Below are positions 20,553-29,939 of a stretch of 64,000 bases of DNA, piece by piece. The DNA comes from Rhizobium nepotum 39/7. Lineage in GTDB: Bacteria > Pseudomonadota > Alphaproteobacteria > Rhizobiales > Rhizobiaceae. How positions within the stretch are numbered: the stretch's first letter is position 1; each line of letters starts with the position of its first letter. The translations under genes were made by a program, and so were the position numbers. Below the pieces are notes generated by a model. It had not been told where the DNA came from, did no database searches, and was given only the letters and a program-made list of their open reading frames with translations. The stretch is from contig NZ_JWJH01000019.1 in the NCBI RefSeq assembly GCF_000949865.1, forward strand, positions 62,001 to 126,000, given 5' to 3'.

Positions 20553-22436
20553 TCATTCCATGGTGTGGATGTCGCGATCCTTGGTTTCCGGCAGGAACAG
20601 CAGGCCGATGACCAGCGTGATGCCTGCGAAAACGATCGGATACCAGAGGCCGTAGTAGATATCGCCCTTCGCCGCGCTCATCGCAAAAGCGGTGGCAGGC
20701 AGAAGGCCGCCGAACCAGCCGTTGCCGATATGGTAGGGCAGCGACATGCCGGAGTAGCGGATGCGGGTCGGGAACAGTTCGACCAGCAGGGCGGCGATCG
20801 GGCCGTAGACCATCGTCACATAGATCACGAGGACGGTCAGGACCGCGATGATGGCAATCCAGTTCACGGCGGCCGGATCGGCGACCATGGTGAAGGCGCC
20901 GCCACCGGCAATGCTGTAGACGGCCATTTCCGCGGCTCCTGCGGTCTCGGCCGGCGTCAGCAGCTTGTCCGCCACCAGCTTGTCGGTCGCCACCATCTTC
21001 TTGTCGGTGGCGCGAACGGCTTCCGCATTGAGGTTGAGTTCCGGGTTGGCGGCAATGAAGGCGTCCAGCTTGGCGTCCGGCACCTGTGCTGCGCCGCGCG
21101 CCAGCGGGTAACCGCCGTCGTGCAGCGCGATGTTGATCTGCTTCTGGAAGGCCCTGTCCTTCGCCGACGCATCCGCACCGGCTGCGATGGCGTCGTAGCT
21201 GGCAATGGTGGCGTCGCCGATCTTGACGCTCGCCGGTTCGCCGGCCGTTCCCGCAACGACGTCATAGGGGACGGAGTTGCGCGTCAGGAACGAGGTGGCG
21301 ATATCGCAGGACGTGGTGAATTTCGCTGTGCCTGTCGGGTTGAACTGGAATTTGCAGTCGCCCGGAGCGGCGGTCACGGTGGCGCGAACGGTGGATTGCG
21401 CCTGCGCGAGTGCCGGGTTGCCCGCCCATGTGAGCGCCTTGAACAGCGGGAAGTAGGTCAGCATCGCCAGAACGAGACCGGCCATGATGATCGGCTTGCG
21501 GCCGATCTTGTCGGAAAGCCAGCCGAAGAACACGAAGAAGCCCGTGCCGAGGATGAGGGCCACCGCGACCATGATGTTGGCCGACTGGCCGTCCACCTTC
21601 AGAATGCTTTGCAGGAAGAACAGCGCATAGAACTGGCCCGTATACCAGACGACGGCCTGACCGATAACGGCTCCGACGAGGGCAAGCAGGGCGATCTTAG
21701 CGTTTTTCCACTGGCCGAAAGCTTCGCTGAGCGGGGCTTTCGACGTCTTGCCCTCTTCCTTCATCTTCTTGAAGGCAGGGGATTCGTTCATTTTCAGACG
21801 AATCCAGACCGATACGCCGAGCAGCAGAACCGATACGAGGAAGGGAATGCGCCAGCCCCAGGCGGCGAATGCTTCCTTGCCGAGCGCGAACTGCACGCCG
21901 AGAATGACCACCAGCGACAGGAACAGGCCGAGCGTCGCCGTCGTCTGGATCCACGAGGTGTAATAGCCTCTGCGGCCGTTGGGCGCGTGTTCGGCCACAT
22001 AGGTCGCAGCGCCGCCATATTCACCGCCAAGCGCCAGACCCTGCAGCATGCGCAGGATAACCAGGATGACGGGGGCCGCGATGCCGATCTGGGATGCGCC
22101 GGGCAGGACGCCGACGAGGAAGGTCGAAATACCCATGATGATAATGGTGATCAGGAAGGTGTATTTACGGCCGACGATGTCGCCCAGACGGCCGAATACC
22201 AGAGCGCCGAAGGGGCGCACGAGGAAGCCCGCGGCAAATGCCAGAAGCGCGAAGATGTTGCGTGTCGTTTCGGGATATTGGCTGAAGAAGTTCGCGCCGA
22301 TATAGATCGCGAGCGAGCCGTACAGATAAAAATCGTACCATTCGAAGACTGTTCCGAGAGAAGAGGCGAAAATCACCTTCTTCTCTTCACCCGTCATGGG
22401 ACGGGCGGCGCCGCTTACGGCTGCTACGTTTGCCAT
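20553..22436 (-). CDS. MFS metabolite:H+ symporter with a large inserted loop
   Basis: 627 residues, against about 430-450 for ordinary metabolite:H+ symporters (ShiA/ProP-like). The N-terminal part is typical: [26 protein letters not shown] and the [11 protein letters not shown] signature. Between the predicted eighth and ninth helices there are about 185 extra residues (340-525), hydrophilic, with two cysteines (361, 377) and low-complexity Ala-rich stretches. The last helices resume at [20 protein letters not shown]. The ATG at 22436 follows GGAGG; upstream in-frame starts would add 38 unlikely residues. The substrate is probably an organic acid or osmolyte. Confidence 0.85.
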   Translation of the reverse strand: MANVAAVSGAARPMTGEEKKVIFASSLGTVFEWYDFYLYGSLAIYIGANFFSQYPETTRNIFALLAFAAGFLVRPFGALVFGRLGDIVGRKYTFLITIIIMGISTFLVGVLPGASQIGIAAPVILVILRMLQGLALGGEYGGAATYVAEHAPNGRRGYYTSWIQTTATLGLFLSLVVILGVQFALGKEAFAAWGWRIPFLVSVLLLGVSVWIRLKMNESPAFKKMKEEGKTSKAPLSEAFGQWKNAKIALLALVGAVIGQAVVWYTGQFYALFFLQSILKVDGQSANIMVAVALILGTGFFVFFGWLSDKIGRKPIIMAGLVLAMLTYFPLFKALTWAGNPALAQAQSTVRATVTAAPGDCKFQFNPTGTAKFTTSCDIATSFLTRNSVPYDVVAGTAGEPASVKIGDATIASYDAIAAGADASAKDRAFQKQINIALHDGGYPLARGAAQVPDAKLDAFIAANPELNLNAEAVRATDKKMVATDKLVADKLLTPAETAGAAEMAVYSIAGGGAFTMVADPAAVNWIAIIAVLTVLVIYVTMVYGPIAALLVELFPTRIRYSGMSLPYHIGNGWFGGLLPATAFAMSAAKGDIYYGLWYPIVFAGITLVIGLLFLPETKDRDIHTME

Positions 22437-22944
22437 TGTCTGTCCTCCACAGATGTCAAATGAACGCACTGCAGAGCCCTGTCTCTCCTCCGGACTCCCC
22501 CATGGGGGTGCAATGCGCATGGTGTCAGAGTGACAGAAAATTAACCCCAATAAGAGCGATGCTTTCGGATTATGACTTTAGTCTAATGTATAACGTGCAA
22601 AAATGTCGCGAGGCGGCGTTTGCCGGCATGCGCGCGGTGGGTCCTATCCCGCCTTTTTCCTTGACAGGAACACCAAACCTTCTAATAGCTTCTCGCGAAG
22701 AAGGAGCATCACCTTGCGCAGGCATGTTGCAGACATGATTGTCATGGAAGGACCGGCACAATCCGCCGGCGATGATCCGCGCCTTTCTTATTCCATCCGA
22801 ATTACGGCCAAAACGACGATTAAAACCGTCTGACGTCTCTGGCCACCGCTCTCTCCCCGGTTTGGCTGGGGATCGAGGAAGCCGCAATGCGATGCGGGTT
22901 CCCCACCTCACCCAAAAGAGGAGAGACAGAAAGAGAGCTTGATC
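22437..22944. other. Gene-free region between divergent MFS and asd genes
   Basis: About 508 bp without a supported gene. It carries a possible asd promoter at 22661-22688 and, close to asd, a GGGG...CCCC hairpin with an inner CCGCA/TGCGG stem (22868-22904). The asd leader would thus be about 250 nt long. Confidence 0.6.
22661..22688 (+). promoter_or_regulatory. Possible sigma-70 promoter for asd
   Basis: CTTGACA at 22660-22666 fits the rhizobial -35 element; TAATAG at 22683-22688 could be the -10 after a 16-bp spacer. Only a sequence match. Confidence 0.35.
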
Positions 22945-23979
22945 ATGGGTTTCAAAGTTGCAATTGCAGGCGCTACCGGCAACGTCGGTCGCGAAATGCT
23001 CAATATTCTGGCCGAACGCGGTTTCCCCGCAGATGAAGTCGTGCCGCTTGCTTCCTCCCGCTCGCAGGGTACGGAAGTCTCCTACGGCGACCGCACGCTG
23101 AAGGTTGCCAACCTCGAAAATTACGATTTTTCCGACACGGATATTTGCCTGATGTCGGCCGGCGGCGAGGTTTCCAAGAAGTGGTCGCCGAAGATCGGCC
23201 AGCAGGGCTGCGTCGTCATCGACAACTCCTCCGCCTGGCGTTACGATCAGGACGTTCCGCTGATCGTTCCGGAAGTCAATGCCGATGCGATCGTGGGCTT
23301 TACCCGCAGGAACATCATCGCCAACCCGAATTGCTCCACGGCCCAGCTCGTCGTCGCGCTGAAGCCGCTGCATGATTTCGCCAAGATCAAGCGTATCGTC
23401 GTCTCCACCTACCAGTCGGTTTCCGGCGCCGGTAAGGAAGGCATGGACGAACTGTTCCAGCAGACCCGCGCCGTCTTCGTGGCCGATCCTGTCGAAACGA
23501 AGAAGTTCACCAAGCGCATCGCCTTCAACGTCATCCCGCATATCGATGTCTTCATGGAAGACGGATATACGAAGGAAGAGTGGAAGGTTCTGGCCGAAAC
23601 CAAGAAGATGCTCGATCCGAAGATCAAGGTAACCTGCACGGCCGTGCGCGTTCCTGTTTTCATCGGCCATTCGGAATCGGTCAATATCGAGTTCGAAAAC
23701 GAGATCACCGCCGATCAGGCGCGTGACATCCTGCGCGAAGCGCCGGGTTGCCTCGTCATCGACAAGCGCGAGGATGGCGGTTACATCACCCCGGTTGAAT
23801 CCGCCGGTGAAGATGCGACCTATATTTCGCGTATCCGCGAGGATGCGACCGTCGAAAACGGCCTTAACATCTGGATCGTTTCGGACAATCTGCGCAAGGG
23901 TGCCGCCCTCAATGCCATCCAGATCGCCGAACTTCTGGTCAACCGTGGTCTTATCAAGCCCCGCAAGGCGGCTGCCTGA
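22945..23979 (+). CDS. asd: Aspartate-semialdehyde dehydrogenase
   Basis: 344 residues. NADP-binding GATGNVG at 10-16 and the catalytic Cys130 in ANPNCSTAQL are present. It reduces aspartyl phosphate to the semialdehyde, the branch point to lysine, diaminopimelate, threonine and methionine. The ATG at 22945 is preferred; a TTG two codons earlier exists. It stands alone, with a long leader upstream and a hairpin downstream. Confidence 0.96.
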   Translation: MGFKVAIAGATGNVGREMLNILAERGFPADEVVPLASSRSQGTEVSYGDRTLKVANLENYDFSDTDICLMSAGGEVSKKWSPKIGQQGCVVIDNSSAWRYDQDVPLIVPEVNADAIVGFTRRNIIANPNCSTAQLVVALKPLHDFAKIKRIVVSTYQSVSGAGKEGMDELFQQTRAVFVADPVETKKFTKRIAFNVIPHIDVFMEDGYTKEEWKVLAETKKMLDPKIKVTCTAVRVPVFIGHSESVNIEFENEITADQARDILREAPGCLVIDKREDGGYITPVESAGEDATYISRIREDATVENGLNIWIVSDNLRKGAALNAIQIAELLVNRGLIKPRKAAA

Positions 23980-24006
23980 TACGATTTTTTAAGGTTCGTT
24001 AAGTAT

Positions 24007-24038
24007 AACCCGTCTGTTCTGTGTGGGGCAGGCGGGTT
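24007..24038 (+). terminator. Possible terminator after asd
   Basis: AACCCGTCTG pairs with CAGGCGGGTT (one G-T pair) around a 12-nt loop, 27 bp after the stop. The T-tract is weak. Confidence 0.45.
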
Positions 24039-24195
24039 TCCTGATTGGCGACGATCACGGCCAGTTTATTTGCAGGCCTTGCTGCCGAAAGGCAGTTTGG
24101 GCCGTCAAAGAGGCAGTTTGGCACCTGAATTCATACAGCGGTGACGTTTTTGTTCTCGGGATGAATTCCCCAAAGGATATCGAAGGCAGATTTTG

Positions 24196-25011
24196 ATGCG
24201 GGCAATGAAGACAATCCTGGCTGGTGTGGCCATGGTCTCGGTTTTGGTAGCGACGCCGGTTATGGCTGCGCAATGCGGCAACACTTCGGCAGGGTTCGAG
24301 GCCTGGGTCGGAGCGTTCAAGCAGGAAGCGGCAGGCCGCGGCGTCAGCGCCTCGGTGCTCGATCGCGCTTTTTCGGGTGTTTCCTACAACCGGGCCACCA
24401 TCAGCGCCGATCGCGGCCAGCACAGCTTCAAGCTGTCCTTTGAACAGTTCATGCAGAAGCGTGGCGGCCAGACGATCATCTCGCGCGGCAAGACCATGAA
24501 GAAGAACAACGCCTCTCTCTTCGCCTCGATCGAAAAGGCCTATGGTGTGCCGGCCGGCCCGCTTCTGGCCATCTGGGGCATGGAGACCGGCTTTGGCGGC
24601 TTCATGGGCAACCAGCACACGCTTTCTGCCGTGGCGACGCTCTCCTTCGACTGCCGCCGTTCGGATTACTTCACGGAGCAGCTTTATGCGGCCCTGAAGC
24701 TCGTCGGCAGCGGTTCGCTGAATGTCAACGCCAAGGGCGCCGCCCATGGCGAAATCGGCCAGACGCAGTTCCTGCCTTTGAACGTCGTGCGCTACGGCGT
24801 GGATTTCGACCGTGACGGCAGGATCGACCTTGTCGGCTCGCGCGCCGATGCGCTGGCCTCCACGGCCAATTTCCTCGTCGGCCATGGCTGGCAGCGCGGT
24901 GCGGGTTATCAGCAGGGGCAGGCAAACTACGCGGCCATCCAGGGCTGGAACGCCGCAAGCGTCTATCAGCAGGCCATCGCCTTCATCGGCAAGGCGATCG
25001 ACGGCCAATAG
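24196..25011 (+). CDS. MltB-like lytic murein transglycosylase
   Basis: 271 residues: a signal peptide of about 26 residues (TILAGVAMVSVLVATPVMAA) and an SLT_2 (MltB) domain. Marks are the catalytic Glu in IWGMETGFGG and the GAAHGEIGQTQFLP segment. It cuts peptidoglycan between MurNAc and GlcNAc with anhydro-MurNAc formation in the periplasm. There is no lipobox Cys at the cleavage site, so it is probably soluble. The ATG at 24196 is chosen over an adjacent TTG. Confidence 0.88.
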   Translation: MRAMKTILAGVAMVSVLVATPVMAAQCGNTSAGFEAWVGAFKQEAAGRGVSASVLDRAFSGVSYNRATISADRGQHSFKLSFEQFMQKRGGQTIISRGKTMKKNNASLFASIEKAYGVPAGPLLAIWGMETGFGGFMGNQHTLSAVATLSFDCRRSDYFTEQLYAALKLVGSGSLNVNAKGAAHGEIGQTQFLPLNVVRYGVDFDRDGRIDLVGSRADALASTANFLVGHGWQRGAGYQQGQANYAAIQGWNAASVYQQAIAFIGKAIDGQ

Positions 25012-25056
25012 GGTCTTGGGTCTGAGTGGGTTTGACAGGCCCACCACGCACGCTAC

Positions 25057-25140
25057 GTCATCCTCGGGCCTGTCCCGAGGATCTACAACATATTGATTTT
25101 GTTGACGTGCTTAGATCCTTGGGACAAGCCCAAGGATGAC
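25057..25140. repeat. Intergenic palindromic repeat (GTCATCCTCGGG type)
   Basis: Arms GTCATCCTCGGGCCTGTCCC and GGGACAAGCCCAAGGATGAC enclose about 40 bp. The same type occurs at 59563-59636. Confidence 0.75.
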
Positions 25141-25174
25141 GGGGAGACGCTCTAGCGACAATCTCCTGCTTCAA

Positions 25175-25816
25175 TCACAGATCAGGGCGGCGAAAGTCGC
25201 CCGTTTTGCTGTCCATCACCCACAATTCGCCGGTCGAGATATCGAACCAGGCGCCATGCAGCTTTACCTTGCCGGCGACTTCCTGCGCCTTGACGAAGGG
25301 GAAGGCGCGCAGGTTGGCGATGGAGTTGCGGATGGAAACACGTTCCAGCGCCGTCTGGCGCTCGGAGGCGGTCATGATATCGTTGCTCTGAATCTGCTCG
25401 GCCGCCGACTTGACCATGTTCATCCATTTGCCGATGAAATCTCCCGGCGACAGGGGTTCAAGGTTCGGGTCGAGCGCTGCCTGAATGCCGCCGCAGCGGC
25501 CGTGGCCCATGACCACGATGTCCTTCACCTTCAGAACCTGCACGGCATATTCGATGGCGGCCGAGGTGGCATGGTACTGACCATCCGGCTCGTAGGGCGG
25601 CACCATGTTGGCGACGTTTCGCATGACGAAAAGTTCTCCCGGCCCGCAGTCGAAAATCGTTTCCGGCGCCGAACGGGAGTCGCAACAGGCAATGAACAGG
25701 GTTTGCGGTTTCTGTCCTGTATCGGCCAGAACACGGTATCTTTCGCGTTCGTCGACATAGCGACCGCTCATGAAGTTCTTGTAGCCGTTCAAAAGGGTTT
25801 CTGGAAAATCTTTCAT
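25175..25816 (-). CDS. Beta-class carbonic anhydrase
   Basis: 213 residues. The zinc ligands are visible as Cys44 in the CxDSR motif (CCDSR, with Asp46 and Arg48), His105 and Cys108 in GHGRCGG. It interconverts CO2 and bicarbonate in the cytoplasm. Length and motifs fit the bacterial beta class. It is a single gene; the ATG has only a weak ribosome-binding sequence. Confidence 0.94.
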   Translation of the reverse strand: MKDFPETLLNGYKNFMSGRYVDERERYRVLADTGQKPQTLFIACCDSRSAPETIFDCGPGELFVMRNVANMVPPYEPDGQYHATSAAIEYAVQVLKVKDIVVMGHGRCGGIQAALDPNLEPLSPGDFIGKWMNMVKSAAEQIQSNDIMTASERQTALERVSIRNSIANLRAFPFVKAQEVAGKVKLHGAWFDISTGELWVMDSKTGDFRRPDL

Positions 25817-25892
25817 GATATCGCAGTACCGTCATGCTTGGACCAAGATCAGGAAGCGAACCTGGTGCGTTGAAGACCATTCCTTAAAGGCG

Positions 25893-26768
25893 CTATTTGC
25901 GCTTGCTGCGTGAAGGATGCAAGAGATGACGCATCTGCACCATGGCCATAGGTGTGGAGAGACTTGAAGCGTCGGTCTCCAGCGTCAATTCGTTCTTGCC
26001 GCGTTTTTTGGTTCGCGCCAGAATTTCGAACACGCTGGCGGTGGCCAGTTGCAGCGCCTTTTCGTCGTCCAGGCCTTCCAGCAGCCGGGCGAGGAACAGT
26101 GCCGCCATCAGGTCGCCGAGACCGTTCGGCGCGTCGTCTATGGCGCGGTGTTCCGCAAGCAGCGCGTGCCGGCCGCTCAGATAAAGATTGCCGGTGCCGC
26201 CCGCCATCATCGGCACGGCTGATGTGACCAGCATTTTTGAGGGGCCGAGGGAGAGCGCGGCGTCCATGATGGCGTTGTTGGTCTCAAGTTCCGCGCCGCT
26301 CATCCATGCCAGTTCGTAACGGTTCGGCGTCGCGACCGAGGCGAGCGGAATGAGTTCGTCGCGGATGGCTTCGGCGGTTTCGACCGGAATGTAAAGCCCG
26401 CCCATGTCGCCCATGACAGGATCGCAGGCGTAAACGAGCGCCGGGTTTTTCTCCCTGAGATTGCGGATCAGCCTTGCGACAGAACGGACCTGTGCGGCGC
26501 TTCCGAAATAACCGGTCAGAACGGCTTTGACCTCACCGATCCACTTCGCGTTTTCAAGGTCGGTCATGGCCTTGTCGAAGTCGTCGTCCTGAAAGCGCAT
26601 CCGCGTGGATGGGCCATGGCCGGGGTGCCAGGGCAAAACGATGGTGGGCACCGCCCATACCGGATAACCGAGGGTCTCCAGCGCGAAGACTGCGGCCCTG
26701 TTGCCGACCGATCCACGCATGACGTGGCTGGAAATGACGATGACGGCGCCCTGTGTATTTTCCTGCAT
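25893..26768 (-). CDS. pdxY: Pyridoxal kinase
   Basis: 291-residue ribokinase-fold kinase that phosphorylates pyridoxal and related vitamers in B6 salvage. SSHVMRGSVGNRAAVFALE, CDPVMGDMGGLYI and the C-terminal DDAPNGLGDLMAALFLA (anion hole and catalytic Asp, here GLGD) are family marks. The ATG at 26768 is five bases after AAGG; a GTG one codon upstream is the alternative. Confidence 0.92.
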   Translation of the reverse strand: MQENTQGAVIVISSHVMRGSVGNRAAVFALETLGYPVWAVPTIVLPWHPGHGPSTRMRFQDDDFDKAMTDLENAKWIGEVKAVLTGYFGSAAQVRSVARLIRNLREKNPALVYACDPVMGDMGGLYIPVETAEAIRDELIPLASVATPNRYELAWMSGAELETNNAIMDAALSLGPSKMLVTSAVPMMAGGTGNLYLSGRHALLAEHRAIDDAPNGLGDLMAALFLARLLEGLDDEKALQLATASVFEILARTKKRGKNELTLETDASSLSTPMAMVQMRHLLHPSRSKRK

Positions 26769-27036
26769 CACGGCCTTCTTGCTTTCAAACGCCGCAGAAG
26801 CCGCAAGTGCCCCTGCCTAAAGATCAAGATGCGCTCTCATGACATATCGCACCGTCACTTTCCACCGTTAATCCCGCAAGGGACTATCCCGCAAAAGGAT
26901 GGGCGGCGCGCAGGCCGTTCTTCCCGGTGGCGGGCCATCATTACGGGATCGGCGGACTGCTCCATCATTTTGTTTACGCATCGGGTTTTCCGAAAACCGC
27001 GTTACACTTTTCGGCTCGATGCCCTATAGTTGCACC

Positions 27037-28497
27037 ATGCTCGATCTCGTCATTGCCTATTGGCCCCATATCCTTGCCGTTCTTTCCATTTTGATGGGAA
27101 CCGTGGCGGCCGTGCATGCCACGATGACGAAGGAGGAGGTTCGCTCCGCACTTGGCTGGGTGGGCGTCATCGTTCTTTCGCCCATCGTCGGCGCGGTCAT
27201 CTATGCCATTGCCGGCATCAACCGCATTCGCCGGTCCAACATCACGCAGCAGCGCTCCTTCATGCAGGATGAAATCATGGATCGCGTGGCGCGTCTGGAT
27301 GCGAGCGGCGAGGTGATCGCCGAGCGGTTCGGACGGCGTTTCGAGGCGATGAAGACGCTGGGCGACCGGGTGACGCGCCATGCGCTGACAACAGGAAACG
27401 GCATCGAGCCGCTTGTCACCGGCGACGTGGCCTATGCCGCCATGCTGGAGGCGATCGGGGAGGCGAAGCGGTCGATCATCCTCGAAACATATATTTTCGA
27501 CAATGACAGGATCGGCGCCCGCTTCGTTAAGGCACTCGAAAGCGCGAAATTCCGGGGTGTGGAGGTGCGGGTGCTGGTGGATGCGGTGGGCGCGCGTTAC
27601 TCCGTGCCGAGCATCCTGCCGACGCTCAGGGAAAAGGGCATCATTGCAGATGTCTTCAACGGCAATGTCATCATGGGGCTGCGGCTGCCCTATGCGAATT
27701 TGCGCACTCACCGCAAGATCCTGGTGGTGGACGGGCGCATCGCCTTTAGCGGCGGCATGAATATCCGTGAGGGTTTCTGCCTGGAATTCGACGCGGAAAA
27801 ACAGTCGCACGACACCCATTTCAAGATCACCGGACCGGTGGTGTCGGATTTTTTCTCCATAGCGGCGGAGGACTGGCGTTTCACGACCGGGGAGCTTCTG
27901 GATACGCCGGTTTGGGATATCGCCATTCCCGATGGCGTGCCGGGCTCGCAGATCGTCGCGCGCGTTTCATCCTCGGGGCCGGACAGGAGCATCGAGACCA
28001 GTCACAAGATGCTGATGGGTGCGTTTTCCATCGCCCGTTCCTCCATTCTCATCATGTCGCCCTATTTTCTCCCTGATCGAGAGCTTATTTCGGCACTCAT
28101 TACAGCAGCGAGGCGGGGGGTCGTGGTGGATATCATCGTGCCGCAAAGCAACAATCTTGTGCTTGTGGACAGGGCGATGACGGCGCAATTCGACCAGATG
28201 CTGAAGAACTACTGCCGCATCTGGCGGGCGACGGGGGCTTTCAACCATTCCAAGCTTCTGGTGATCGACGGGTGCTGGAGCTATATCGGCTCTTCCAATC
28301 TCGATCCGCGTTCGCTGCGGCTGAACTTCGAGATCGACCTTGAAGTTATGGATCATGAATTCGCCGCGACGATCGGGGACCGCATCCGGGATGCGCGTGC
28401 AACCGCCTTGCCCGTCCGGCTCAGCGAACTGAATGCGCGGCCATTCGTTGTCCGTTTCGTGGAGCGTGTCCTGTGGCTTGCTTCGCCCTATCTTTAG
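27037..28497 (+). CDS. Phospholipase D-family protein, cardiolipin synthase-like
   Basis: 486 residues: two N-terminal membrane helices (about 3-27 and 39-60, the PLDc_N module) and two HKD motifs, the first at His225-Lys227-Asp232 (HRKILVVDG) and the second HSKLLVIDG followed by GSSNLDPRS. This is the layout of bacterial cardiolipin synthases. It is followed 70 bp later by an endonuclease/exonuclease/phosphatase gene, the same pairing as ybhO (clsB)-ybhP in E. coli. A TTACAC-N17-TATAGT promoter lies so close to the ATG at 27037 that the transcript could be leaderless; an ATG at 27019 is the alternative. Confidence 0.88.
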   Translation: MLDLVIAYWPHILAVLSILMGTVAAVHATMTKEEVRSALGWVGVIVLSPIVGAVIYAIAGINRIRRSNITQQRSFMQDEIMDRVARLDASGEVIAERFGRRFEAMKTLGDRVTRHALTTGNGIEPLVTGDVAYAAMLEAIGEAKRSIILETYIFDNDRIGARFVKALESAKFRGVEVRVLVDAVGARYSVPSILPTLREKGIIADVFNGNVIMGLRLPYANLRTHRKILVVDGRIAFSGGMNIREGFCLEFDAEKQSHDTHFKITGPVVSDFFSIAAEDWRFTTGELLDTPVWDIAIPDGVPGSQIVARVSSSGPDRSIETSHKMLMGAFSIARSSILIMSPYFLPDRELISALITAARRGVVVDIIVPQSNNLVLVDRAMTAQFDQMLKNYCRIWRATGAFNHSKLLVIDGCWSYIGSSNLDPRSLRLNFEIDLEVMDHEFAATIGDRIRDARATALPVRLSELNARPFVVRFVERVLWLASPYL

Positions 28498-28567
28498 AGC
28501 GCCGTGCCTCCGAAAGGGCACATGAAGGACGCTCTGACAGTTTTAATCTGAGCGGAGACATTGCAGC

Positions 28568-29413
28568 GTGAAGAAAAACGGTTTGCTGGACAGCGAAAAA
28601 ACGGCCCTGGCGAAGAACAGCAGTCTGCCCGCCTTCGTCATGCAGTCGCTGCGCGACCGTCGTCAACGGCAGAGTGCGGGGCCGGCGACGAGAGATCATT
28701 CCTTTCCCGTTATCGCTTCCTATAATGTGCATAAATGCGTGGGCCGCGACCGCAAGTTCGATCCGGATCGCACCAGCCGCGTCATTCAGGAAATCGGGGC
28801 GGATATCATCGCGTTGCAGGAGGCGGACAGCCGTTTCGGCGAGCGCACGGGCCTGCTCGATCTGACCCGGCTGGAGCGGGAAAGCGGGCTCATTCCCGTG
28901 CCGGTGCAGGCGGGCGTGAAGGCGCATGGATGGCACGGCAATGTCGTGCTGTTTAGGGAAGGCGCGGTGCGCGACGTCCATACGCTGAAATTGCCGGGGC
29001 TGGAGCCGCGCGGCGCGCTCGTCGTGGAACTGGATCTGAAAAGCGGCGGCACGCTGCGCATCATCGCCGCGCATTTCGGTCTTTTGAGACATTCCCGTGC
29101 CCAGCAGGCAAAGGCGCTTATCGGCCTCCTGGAAGCGCGCAACGAATGCGCGACCATCCTTATGGGGGACCTCAACGAATGGCGTCTCGGCAACGGCTCG
29201 TCGCTCAATACACTGAGGGACGCTTTCGGCGTCCTGCCGCCCGCAGTGCCGAGTTTTCCATCCAACCTGCCGGTGCTGGCGCTGGACAGGATTATCGCCA
29301 ACCGTGAGGGATTGATCGAACAGGTGGAAGCGCATGACAGCGCGCTGGCGCGTATCGCCTCGGACCACCTGCCGCTGAAAGCCGCAATCCGGACCGACCT
29401 GCTTCCGGCCTGA
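28568..29413 (+). CDS. Endonuclease/exonuclease/phosphatase-family protein (YbhP-like)
   Basis: 281 residues of the DNase I-like metal-dependent hydrolase fold: ASYNVHKCVG (Asn), ALQEADSR (Glu), AAHFGLLRHSRAQQ, LMGDLNEW (Asp/Asn) and the terminal SDHLPL (Asp-His). The start is GTG after CGGAG. It is very likely co-transcribed with the cardiolipin synthase-like gene. The target, a phospholipid, inositol or nucleic acid phosphoester, is unknown. Confidence 0.85.
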   Translation: MKKNGLLDSEKTALAKNSSLPAFVMQSLRDRRQRQSAGPATRDHSFPVIASYNVHKCVGRDRKFDPDRTSRVIQEIGADIIALQEADSRFGERTGLLDLTRLERESGLIPVPVQAGVKAHGWHGNVVLFREGAVRDVHTLKLPGLEPRGALVVELDLKSGGTLRIIAAHFGLLRHSRAQQAKALIGLLEARNECATILMGDLNEWRLGNGSSLNTLRDAFGVLPPAVPSFPSNLPVLALDRIIANREGLIEQVEAHDSALARIASDHLPLKAAIRTDLLPA

Positions 29414-29455
29414 TCCTCCGGCAGCATCGGACACGGCAGACAGAGTTCATGGCCG

Positions 29456-29647
29456 CTACGCCGCCGCCAGATGGCTGCGCGAACGGGCCTCCAGCAACGA
29501 CGTGCGAATGGCTTCCATCAGCCGCTCACGGTTGTTTCTGGTCTTGCCCCTGTCCAGATTTTGCGCGGCAAGCGCCAGATCCAGACCTTCATGCATCACT
29601 ATCGAATAGGCAACGGTTGTTGCCCAGTTTTCGTATTCCTGCTCCAT
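29456..29647 (-). CDS. Small protein of unknown function, 63 residues
   Basis: Not recognised. The product is soluble and helical in pattern, with an acidic start (MEQEYENW) and a basic Arg-rich second half (RGKTRNNRERLMEAIRTSLL). An AGGGGTGG sequence precedes the ATG. Upstream lies a nearly 290-bp AT-rich region with two inverted repeats, which argues for a real, regulated gene. Confidence 0.5.
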   Translation of the reverse strand: MEQEYENWATTVAYSIVMHEGLDLALAAQNLDRGKTRNNRERLMEAIRTSLLEARSRSHLAAA

Positions 29648-29939
29648 CTGCCACCCCTGAACTAAATCATTTAGTCCGAATCACCTTGTGATTGAAGCTA
29701 TCACAAAACATAAAGCATAAAATAGCATTGTTTCTTTGTGTTTCTATTAGTCTATGCAGATATAGTTCATATCAGATGCATTTATTGCGACGAAGCATCT
29801 GTGTTGTTGGCGATTAAGTCATTGAAACGGATTCTATTTCAGGCGATGCACATCGATGGTTTTCCCAACAAAAACGCCGCGCATCGGGTGATGCGCGGCG
29901 GGCTTGCGTCGAAGGTTGCGGTGGATGGGAGTAGTGGTT
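29648..29939. other. AT-rich control region of the 63-residue protein gene
   Basis: No gene seen. It holds a perfect palindrome ACTAAATCATTTAGT (29661-29675) and an inverted repeat TTGTGAT-N7-ATCACAA (29686-29706), and at its far end the terminator of the RND gene. Confidence 0.5.
29869..29900 (-). terminator. Terminator of the RND efflux operon
   Basis: An 11-bp perfect stem CGCCGCGCATC/GATGCGCGGCG with a GGGT loop, then TTTTTGTT on the minus strand, about 40 bp after the pump gene. Confidence 0.9.

Noticed and set aside
20565..22463. 632-residue open frame antisense to the MFS symporter gene
   Set aside because: Shadow frame in high-GC DNA: composition rich in Asp, Gly, Arg and His, no known domain, and the opposite strand encodes an obvious transporter.
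29687..29705. CRP site (TGTGA...TCACA)
   Set aside because: The half-sites are separated by 9 bases rather than 6, so it is kept only as an inverted repeat.
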